From: Kuschelorhynchus macadamiae
Lineage: Eukaryota; Arthropoda; Insecta; Coleoptera; Curculionidae
Direction: 5' to 3'
NCBI GenBank assembly: GCA_030620095.1
Contig: JAUTXW010005187.1
Location: 725,501 to 789,500 of the forward strand
Length of the DNA: 64,000 nucleotides
This document shows positions 55,446 to 64,000 of the stretch, in pieces. Numbering within the stretch: position 1 is the stretch's first letter; every line of letters begins with the position of its first letter. Both the position numbers and the translations under genes were made by a program. Under the pieces are notes generated by a model, which was not told the DNA's origin, did not search any database, and worked only from the letters and a program-made list of their open reading frames with translations.

Positions 55446-58187
55446 CTGGGTGATTCACGACCCACTGTACATACTTATGTGGTGTATAGGGTATCCCTAG
55501 GGTATATCGAAATGGATATTTAAATTGATTAATTCGGCTTTATTACCAAGATAAAGGTGATTTTCGTATTTTGGTAAAAATTTGTTCACCCTGTTTCTCC
55601 TAAACTGCTTAATAGATTTTTTTTTAAATTTTGCACACAAACACTCTTGGTATATCATACCTTTTTGACGTTTCAAAAGTACCAAAGTTCCAGGGCCGTA
55701 TCCAGCCAATTCACACAGGGGAGGGGGGTTAGTTTTGAGACACCCTGTACATCGGAATTCGGTATTTTTCATTTTTTTCTTAAACTACATTCATTTGTGA
55801 ACAAAAATATGCCACCATCTTGAATGGCACACTAAAGGTTATGTACGAAATTTAAATCTTTAGATAGTACATACCCCTTTTTTTAGCGGTATCTGTATTA
55901 AAGCTTTTAAATAAGTATAAAATTATTTCAAACTATCTCTACTAATAAAACACAGCCTTGTCGAATTAATTTTTATTTTCAGTAGCCCAAAAAAAACTAA
56001 AATGTACCCTAACACAATAACGTCTTAAAAGCTACAAAATGTTTTCAAAATGCATACCACCGGTGTCTCTATATTTTTGTGCACGCTTTTGTAGGTTTGC
56101 AATTGAGCGGTGAATCATTTGAGGGTTTTGTCTAACCTCGTCGCAATAAAAATGTATCCTATTTATTAATTGATCCCTAGTTTCGATTGGAACACTGTAA
56201 ACTTTTTGTTTTAGATGCCCCCACAAAAAGTAGTCGGCTGGATTAAAGTCTGGTGACCTAGCTGGCCAAGGATGTGGTCCTCCGCGTCCAATCCACCGAT
56301 CAGCAAATTGTTGATTGAGATAATTTCGAACATTAATTCCAAAATGTGCAGGTGCCCCATCGTGTTGAAACCATATGCCTCTTAAATTTACATTTTCTCA
56401 TAAGCCCAGTAAAATGTTTTGTAGAAAGTCCAAATACACAAGAGCCGTTAGTCGTTGAGGGAAAATATGTGGTCCAATTAAATGATTATTTATTAAGCCG
56501 TACCAAACATTCACTGAAAACTTTCGTTGAGAATTGGCCAATCGCAACGTATGAGGGTTTTCATCTGCCCATACATGAGAGTTTCTAGAATTAAAGACTC
56601 CGTCCCTTGTAAATTGGGCTTCATCAGTGAATAGTGCTCTAAAAATAGTTCTTCGATGATTTATTACCCACCTAGCAAATGCTAATCTAGGCAAGTAGTC
56701 GCTTTCTTCTAATCTTTGTACCTCTTGTATATGGAAAGGGTATAAGTTTTTATTTTTTATAGTTCTCCATACTCTTGTCTGCAGTATCGCTAATTGGGCG
56801 GAAATACGCCTAGTGCTTGTGGTTGGATCTTCCCTCACAAGGTTGAGAATATTCTCTTCTTGGACCACGTTATTAGCACCCACTCTTTCAACATGAAGAT
56901 CGGTTGAGGGAAACTTACCCTTTTCACGCAATGTATTAAAGGTTGCGGCAAATGTTTGGTGATTTGGATTCTCCGATCCGAAAATCGTCTTCTGTATTCT
57001 TCTGTAGCAGCCCTTCCGTTACCATTACAAAATCCGTACACAAATACGATGTCTGCGTACTCAGCATTTGTAAATAACGACATTTTTACAATTATTGAAA
57101 CGTACAAACTTTTTGCAAAGAGAAAATTCAAATAAAAAATCTTTAATTAACAATGTCAAACACAAATGATTGAATTGTATGTACGTAATGTCATTTTTAA
57201 AATATCTGTCTAAATTCCAAGGCTTACTTTATTATTTTTAGGTATTAAAATTTATTGAATTTGTATTTTTTTGTAGGTTTTAAGGTTACGAAAAAAATAA
57301 AGGTAAATAAAAAAATTAAAAAAAAACAAGCTCTTACACGTAATTTGTATACAATAACAAAAATAAAAAAAGATAAATTTTTACGATAGCCGATAAATGA
57401 TCACGATCTCGAGCATTAGATAAGAGATGAGGCGAAAAAGACTCAAACAGAAATTAACTGGTTTATTAGTAGAGATAGTTTAATTTTTTTAAAAGTCAAG
57501 CATTTAGACAAAAACCTCAAATGTAAATGATTCAACGCTCAATTGCAATTCACAAAAGCGTGCACAAAAATGTAGAGATACCGTTAGACAGGCTTTGTTA
57601 GGGTAGATTTTGGTATTTTTGGGCCACTAAAAATAAAAAATAATTCGACAAGCCTGTGTTTTATTAGTAGAGATAGTTTAATTTTTTTTTAAAGTCAATC
57701 ATTGAAATAATTTTATACTTAGTTAAAAGCTTTAATACAGATACCGCTAAAAAAAGGGGTATGTACTATCTAAAGATTTAAATTTCGTACATAACCTTTA
57801 GTGTGCCATTCAAGATGGTAGCATATTATTGTTCACAAATGAATGTAGTTTAAGAAAAAAATTCAAAAATACCGAATTCCGATGTACAGGGTGTCTGAAA
57901 ACTAGCCTCCCTCCCCTGTGTGAATTGGCTGGATACGGCCCTGGAACTTTGATACTTTTCAAACGTCAAAAAGTTATGATATACCAAGAGTGTTTGTGTA
58001 CAAAATTTAAAAAAATGGATTAAGCCGTTTAGGAGATACAGGGTGAACAAATTTTTACCAAAATACGAAAATCACCCTGTATCTTAGTAATAAAACCGAA
58101 TTAATCAATTTAAATATCCATTTCGATATACCCTAGGGATACCCTATACACCACATAAGTATGTACAGTGGGTCGTGAATCACCCAG
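55446..58187. mobile_element. Mariner-like element with ~660-bp inverted repeats
   Basis: Inverted ends begin CTGGGTGATTCACGACCCAC; TA flanks both (55444-55445, 58188-58189). The arms run about 55446-56112 and 57531-58187, with a deletion in one of them. They include an internal TACAGGGTGTCT-type string and reach into the end of the transposase gene, so the right arm contains an inverted copy of the last codons. Confidence 0.9.
56032..57083 (-). pseudogene. Mariner-like transposase, nearly full length
   Basis: The minus-strand ATG at 57083 starts MSLFTNAEYADIVFVYGFCN. After a 1-base deletion near 56970 the frame gives KGKFPSTDLHVERVGANN, STRRISAQLAILQTRVWRTI, the first box FTDEAQFTRDGVFNSRNSHV, then FSVNVWYGLINNHLIGPHIF. 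A second frameshift near 56400 leads to FQHDGAPAHFGINVR (second box) and PARSPDFNPADYFLWGHLKQ (third box), ending GGMHFENIL stop at 56032. The signature is D-D-D. With only two indels it is one of the better preserved transposases of the window. Confidence 0.9.
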
Positions 58188-58250
58188 TAGAAGAGACTTG
58201 GTCATAAGCATGCCTCAAAGATTGCGCAACGTTTATTTATTATTAAGTTA
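58188..58250 (+). pseudogene. End of the split Tc1-like transposase
   Basis: RRDLVISMPQRLRNVYLLL follows the mariner insertion and completes the gene of 54535-55445. Confidence 0.7.
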
Positions 58251-58729
58251 TTTAATTAAGTTTTAGTTTATGGTTATTAGTTAAAAATTAAAATAAAACT
58301 AGGTCTAGTTGTTATGAAAGTTTATGTTTAGGTTATATTTGCCAAATATATTTCTTAATTTTACGGCAGAAATATTGGTAATCATTAGTTTTATTTCAAT
58401 TTTAATTTTAAAAATTTTGTTGTTCGAAAAGCATAAAAATGCGTGATTGGATTACTTTTCATGACTGATTATAAAGGTGGGTTTATACAGCAGATAAAAT
58501 AAGATACAGATTAATTAAGTTGAGGATTATACAGAAAATAAAAATTAAATAAGAAATAAGAACAACTGCTGCTACCAAACATACTTTTTGCCAGCCATTC
58601 AGTTCAATACGGCATTAACTCTTTATCTTTAACCTAAAATTCATAATTTGACAAATATTTGACAGGAAAAATCGTATAACAGTTCAAGAGCTAATATGGT
58701 GCTGTTACAGTTACATTTAGTGACGATGG

Positions 58730-58930
58730 TACCAACTTGCCTTGTCCATGCTGCCAATAATATAAGACAGTCGTTTCAGAATAATAATGTGGTAAAGTAT
58801 TGCTTTGGCCTTCTTACAGTCCAGATATGAATCTTATAGAGAACTTTTGGGGATTGATAGTGAAAAAAATATATAAACGTAACTTTAGGCCTCAAAATTC
58901 TGATGAACTGAAATCTAGCTATGTATTTAT
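58730..58930 (+). pseudogene. Tc1-like transposase remnant, third catalytic box
   Basis: In one frame it reads LWPSYSPDMNLIENFWGLIV, then KKIYKRNFRPQNSDELKS. The Glu of the triad is retained. The ~30 codons before it are too degraded to read. It is a separate copy of the Tc1 type seen at 54535. Confidence 0.65.
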
Positions 58931-59254
58931 AATTATAATAAAATTGTGATTCATGATAGTTCTGAATAAAATCTTTTCGTCGTTTGTTAAATTAACTATC
59001 AATTTTTAAAGTGGTTTGTTTTTAAAAAATAATTTTATTTATTAGACAGATAATTTTCTTAATTTTTGAATCCAGAAAAAAAGAGGTTATTTTTCTTCTA
59101 GAATCAAAATTAAAAAATATTTATTGATTGATTTATCTATACCTACATATTACATAAAAAAATCTATTTCTGAAATCGCTTATGTTGGGCATGAGCGGTG
59201 TTTTTGAGATATATGTGAAAGATAAGAAAAAATGAAATTGCCCCTAAAGGGATA

Positions 59255-60130
59255 AACTATGTTTTTACTTTTTTACAATACCTTTCGAATTAACTGAGAT
59301 TTCTAGATTCTTTTGTCAATCTACCATTAAGGTAACAAAACATGTCAAATAGTAATTTAATTTTTCTACAATATCTCACCAACTAAATGAGATTTTAAAA
59401 CAATTCTTTCGAAACTCTACCCTGAAGGGATTAAAATTCATTATTTCAATAGAGAATGGTATTTGTTAAAGTCCGTTTAATTGTAATTGATGACTTTGCA
59501 AGGTTTTACCTTTAACCGATTAACTGAGATTTCTTCAAGTCTTTGATCAATGGATTACAAAAATCATAATCGAAACCCGACTTCTGGATTTTTACAATAT
59601 GTATTCTAAAATAAATTTGTCCTTAAGTGGGTACCTAGAAAATATATATTCAACTAAATGTAACTTTAACACGATTCCTTTGCCAATGGCTTGTTTAGAA
59701 ACAATTTCGTTAATATTCGAAATTCGCGCGTAAAAAACTATTTATTCTTTTCACAATCTCTTTGTAATAAATGAGTTTTTTAAACGACTCTTTCGTCCAC
59801 GGCTTTCAAAATCATTTATTTAAAAATCGGTGTCTGAATTTTTTGAAATTCTGTCCTTAACTGGGTCAAATATATTTTTACCTTTTAACAATACTTCTTT
59901 AAATAAAATTTAAAGAAGATTTTAAGATTCTTTTGTCAATCTACCACTAAGGTAACAAAACATGTCAAAGAGTAATTTAATTTTTCTACAATATCTCACC
60001 AACTAAATGAGATTTTCAAACAATTCTTTCGAAACTCTACCCTGAAGGGATTAAAATTCGTTATTTCAATAGAGAATGGTATTTGTTAAAGTCCATTTAA
60101 TTCTAATTGATGACTTTGCAAGGTTTCTTT
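59255..60130. repeat. Degenerate tandem array with a 202-bp duplicated block
   Basis: A string like ACAATATCTCACCAACTAAA followed by TGAGATTTT and a CTTTCG or CTTTTGT motif recurs about seven times at uneven spacing of ~90-155 bases (near 59274, 59369, 59510, 59597, 59753, 59888, 59989). Within it 59305-59506 and 59925-60126 are ~97% identical, exactly 620 bases apart. No coding capacity. Confidence 0.65.
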
Positions 60131-60500
60131 AATATTTTATGTTGTCATTATATTATATTTTTATAAATAATTGTTTTAAGAAATACACTTGTGTTTTATT
60201 CATATATAACTTAAAATTGAATAAAATATAGTACACATAGTACAAAATGTGTTTTTCTGTATTTGCTTACAGATCGGTATTTTAAATCTTGGAACAAAAG
60301 TTGCCGGACCCCTCGGAAGGGCCCTGGAGATCACAATTCATTCATAAATTACGTTAGAGGTATGCGCCAACATGATTCACCTATTTTTCACATTCTATCG
60401 AACAATGTTTACGATAAAATAAGAAGTGGGGATGATCCATGTTAAAGCCGTAGCCATTTGTTGACGAATGCTAGTGGAGGCGCGAGTTTTCACTTCTCGC
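60131..60500. other. No assigned gene; one ORF after an acceptor-like site
   Basis: A 60-codon ORF at 60263-60445 follows a TTTGCTTACAG acceptor-like string and encodes SWNKSCRTPRKGPGDHNSF and SPIFHILSNNVYDK. It has no motif I recognise, but its composition looks more protein-like than most short ORFs here. Confidence 0.3.
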
Positions 60501-60509
60501 ATAAGGAAA

Positions 60510-60720
60510 TATCATTAATCGTGAAAAAATCATCGCTTTTTACAGATCTTCATGTTTTTCCATTACTGTCGGTCGGTCGGTCTGTTCTGGTATAGCTAAA
60601 AAATCCACTTACTCGATTAACTTTAATTTAATTTTCCACAAAAGTTACGTCTGATATAAAAAAACTGGTAAAATATTGGTATGAATTCAATATGGCGAAA
60701 CAAAATGACCTGTTAAAATA
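60510..60720 (+). repeat. Dispersed repeat copy
   Basis: GTGAAAAAATCATCG, repeated GGTCGGTC and GGTATAGCTAAAAAATCC, then an AAACTGGTAAAATATTGGTA string, matching the copies at 47070 and 6110. Confidence 0.55.
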
Positions 60721-61079
60721 TTTGATGTACGAAAATAAAGAAATGGGCCATGCTTCATTATCGTTGACAAAAGGAAAGATGAGGCAAATAAATATTTTTA
60801 CAAATATCAAAGAAATAATCGTTCTCTACTTCACTATCTAAAATAAAACCATTTTAGGTAAGTTTAAAAGGAAATTAGTTATTTATATATTATTAAACCT
60901 TAGTTTTTAGATATGTTTGCCTTATGTCACTGTCATTATGACGTTTAGAAAAATTATTTGTTCAATTGTTAAAAATGTCATCTTAAACCTGTAACTGTCA
61001 AGTTAGACCTTGTCCAAATTTAAACCTCTTTAGTGAATACTATTGTTAGAGTTTTAAAGTATAATCAATGCTTTTAACG

Positions 61080-61570
61080 CGCGTTTATTGGCTTCCAACT
61101 CGTCTGATTGTATGTTTGTATGTCTGGTACAAATCTTGTAATAGATTTTTCACCACTTCCATTACCGACTATTTTCAAATTTGACATGCATACACTTGCG
61201 GATATACAAAATCCGATTTATCTTAGTCAACGTTTAAAAAATCTAAAATGGTGGCGCCAATACGGCCGACGGAATTTGTTACTTGTGTAGATTAAACTGA
61301 AAATTGGTGCCTAGGAAAACTTAAGAGTGTCAGCATTTAATAATTCAAAATAGCGGTGCCAAAATGACAATGTCGACGGGTCGGATGGATGATTTTAACA
61401 TTTGTGGGGATTATTTAAGAAAGCACAACAAAAATCAAAATGGTGGCGCCAATATAGCGAACGAATTTTGTCATTTGTACTACAGTACTACATACATACA
61501 GACTAACCGACGGGACTCAGAAAACATGTTTTTTTGCAACTAGAATACTTTCCTCTTGTGAGGAAAGTAA
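61080..61570. repeat. Repeat with ATGGTGGCGCCAATA blocks
   Basis: The block AAAATGGTGGCGCCAATA followed by an 'acgaattttgt' type string occurs at about 61247 and 61439. The end carries CATACATACAGACTAACCGA and the palindrome CTTTCCTCTTGTGAGGAAAG (about 61550-61569). No ORF. Confidence 0.5.
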
Positions 61571-63690
61571 AAAAATAGAATAGCCAATTGTCATATTATT
61601 TTTCAATGTTGGTAGTTAAAATTTAAAAAATAAAAGTTTTTTTTTTAAATTTTGAATATCCTAAATCATAAATTCTAATCAGTTTAGAACATGCTTACGA
61701 CCACATTTTTACTTTTAATACCTAAAAAATCACCAGTTAAATTCCTCTACACTCACACACAAAAAATTGGCCTAATTCAAGAGAAAATTTAAAAAAAGTG
61801 CGAAATCATCCGAATTTCCCCAGATTTTCAAAATCGCAGTACGTTTTTTTGAGCGTGAGACGCCCTTTGTCTATTTTAATATAGTATAGATATATTCTAT
61901 AATTATTTTAATTCTAGGAAAAACTATTGTAATCGTTAAAAAAATCACCTCACAGTCTTTCTTGTATCATTTTGCTTCTGAGGATTCTACATGACCCCCG
62001 ACGAAATAAACGTTCCTATTATACTGAACCGGATTGGTCAATACGTCATGTGACCCAAAATAAGTGAATAAGGTATCTTCCATTAGACATGTCTCCTGGA
62101 AAAGGAAATCTTGTGATTAAAAGAAAATTTCAAACTTAAACGGTAATTTTTTTTACAAATTCACGTTGCCGCACAAATCAATGTATTTCTAATGTCACCG
62201 CACCTTTAGAACGCTGCTTCTTGAAGTAAGGCAACATATAATTAGAAGATTTGAACCATATCAACAAACACACAATAATACATTGAAACACATGCAATAG
62301 TGACGCTAAGAAAAGTTTGGTATCTAATACAATATTTTTTAGCAAATTAATTGCTTTAATGTTAAAATTTATTGTAGTTCCACGACCCGCTATTGGTTTT
62401 TAAGCCACGCCGGTCACGTGACCCTGTAACAATCTTTACTCTAGACTATTATACTTTTTATAAGGATCCCTTGTCAATGAAAGTGGGATGGTCTAATACG
62501 ATAAGTTGTTGACATATCTAACTAAAATTCTTGTTACTGACATATCTAACTAAAATTCTTGTTACTGGTGTAATCTGATCTGAGGCTTTGGGTATTTTAG
62601 TTTGTATTTTAGTATTTTGCAATAAAAGTAATTTCTTTATACTGCTTAGAAACTAATACTAGAAACACATTACTATTCTTTGTATGAAAATGTTATTACA
62701 TCATGTTTAAACATATTCACCGTAATATAAACATTGGTGTTCCTGGCTAGGCTTGGCATCGTCGTACGTTCGACCGTATACTGTGAGGTAATCTTGGCAG
62801 TGGCTAAATATGTAAATAATGAAGTCTATTTTTATTCTTACTCTAAGGCATATAGCCACGTAAAAAAAAACGTCAAGTGCAAAAGCCGGTTACAAGCTAA
62901 TGTGATCAAAACAAGTCATACGACTTGTTTCACTTTTCTCTGAATAGAACTCTATATATGCATTATACAAATTATAAAAAATGATGAAGTAAAAAGTAGT
63001 AGAAAAAATTATATACATCACTCAGGAGGAAAATATTTTTCCTTCCTTGGATATTAATCTCCCCTACTGCGGGAGGAAAAACACTATTTTCCTCCATTGT
63101 TACATAAATAGCTACAAAGGAGTTTTTTTTAGAAAAACTTCCAATAATAATGTTTAATTCGGATTATTTCTCTTCTCTCTGTTGTATTGTGTAGTTTCTG
63201 CGGTTCAGTTTGCATCGAGAGAATAATATTTGTTCAAATAGGGGTAAAATTAACAATGTTATGCGCCCTTTCCCATTTACGACATTTGACAAGTATTGTT
63301 AATAATAATGTACCGTTTTACGATTTCATTCGTGAAAGTGGATAATGTGATTTACATTAGATTGTAATTATCATATTTTATCCCTATTATGTTTCGTATA
63401 TGCATCATAAATCTATTACCCATTATTCGCGGTATCTATTTTATGTATGCATAGTTAGTAGAGTACGTTGCGGATATCCTGGAGCTTGTATATTCAGTTC
63501 TAATTGACATGGTGTATATAAACTTTAATGCAGTATTTATGGAACTTTATATGTAATGCACACTGTCATTTAGCAATTTGCGCCTACCAATCTTTATAAT
63601 CTGTCTAATGGTGTCAGTAATAGGTTTAACTTTTTTAAATTTTGTTTCGTTTACTATACCGTTTTTTATATTACCTAATCTGATGCATCT
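61571..63690. other. No recognisable gene; one short tandem repeat
   Basis: A 28-base unit beginning TGACATATCTAACTAAAATT is present twice at 62510-62565. The motif GGTCACGTGAC occurs near 62415. Otherwise there is nothing I can assign. Confidence 0.5.
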
Positions 63691-63692
63691 AA

Positions 63693-64000
63693 CAAGGGCG
63701 TGCGGTGAAATTTTTAGAAAGGGAAGCAATTTTTAGAAACTTACCTATTCGTAACGTAATTCGATTCTTCGATCATTTTTTGCAAATTCGGTTGACGTCA
63801 TCATAAAAACGTCGATGCTCCGACATATTTTGGAGAAGCTTATTTTCAATGGACAACAGCGATGTATGCGAAAGGGTCCCATTGAATTTCTCACGAAATT
63901 TTTTATACCTTTAAGTGTTGAAAAATTGCGTTCTACTACTAATTCATACAATTTCGACATTTCAATGTAGACATCTTCCAACTCCTTGTCTTTTAAAAAT
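63693..64000 (-). mobile_element. hAT element, 3' end; continues past the window
   Basis: The plus-strand string CAAGGGCGTGCGGTGAAATT at about 63693 resembles the CAG.GGCGTGCGGTGAA-type terminal repeat of some hAT elements. Next to it on the minus strand lies the end of a hAT transposase. Confidence 0.5.
63745..64000 (-). pseudogene. hAT transposase C-terminus, truncated by the window edge
   Basis: The minus strand reads YIEMSKLYELVVERNFSTLK, GIKNFVRNSMGPFR, then in another frame LSLLSIENKLLQNM and, back again, FAKNDRRIELRYE stop at 63745. The ERNFSTLKRIKN segment is the conserved C-terminal dimerisation region of hAT transposases of the ZMYM1-like type. It differs from the protein at 3471-5394. 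Two frameshifts indicate decay. The 5' part lies outside the window. Confidence 0.75.

Noticed and set aside
62734..62943. 69-codon ORF on the plus strand
   Set aside because: No motif and no support from neighbouring features.

Overview
The window looks like a piece of arthropod, most likely insect, nuclear DNA: very AT-rich, full of (TA)n microsatellites, with short GT-AG introns in transposase genes and a transposon mix typical of insect genomes (mariner/Tc1 with long inverted repeats, pogo, hAT, Sola-like elements, Jockey-type LINEs, Penelope-like elements). I found no conserved cellular gene. A beetle would fit, but that is a guess from the element types. Nearly every recognisable coding stretch is a transposase or a retrotransposon protein, and all of them are damaged.

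1-9.8 kb: a hAT transposase pseudogene (minus strand) preceded by a heat-shock-like promoter and broken by a LINE 3' fragment and by a mariner-like element with ~490-bp inverted repeats; then a second mariner-like element. 9.8-16 kb: a hAT-type MITE with an 8-bp target duplication, a LINE inserted in frame into another LINE (612-codon chimeric ORF), and a hairpin of two Penelope-like ends carrying near-hammerhead motifs. 17-18.3 kb: a tandem array of 278-bp units, each with the same hammerhead-ribozyme-like sequence, set between (TA)n tracts and 14-bp inverted flanks. This is the most interesting locus in the window. 18.3-24.1 kb: an IS630/Tc1-type pseudogene and a Sola-like transposon with clear ends.

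24.4-29.9 kb: a LINE interrupted without a target duplication by a second LINE. 30-33 kb: a Tc1 element inside Helitron-like sequence. 33.3-39.2 kb: LINE and Tc1 remnants separated by (TA)n tracts. 39.2-43.2 kb: a transposase-related remnant and a second 4-bp-TSD transposon with iterated subterminal motifs. 44.8-47.3 kb: Penelope-like and possible LTR fragments. 47.4-50.6 kb: a Tc1 element with a 944-bp internal tandem duplication. 51.3-58.2 kb: a Tc1 remnant split by a pogo element that encodes a PHD finger, then another Tc1 remnant split by a mariner element. 59-62.6 kb: degenerate repeats. 63.7 kb to the end: the 3' end of a hAT element that runs off the window.

The genes do not form a pathway. 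The order of insertions can be read from the nesting: hAT and LINE copies are oldest, and mariner/Tc1, pogo and younger LINE copies interrupt them. The ribozyme calls rest on primary sequence and hand-folded pairing, and family names rest on motif recognition without a database search.
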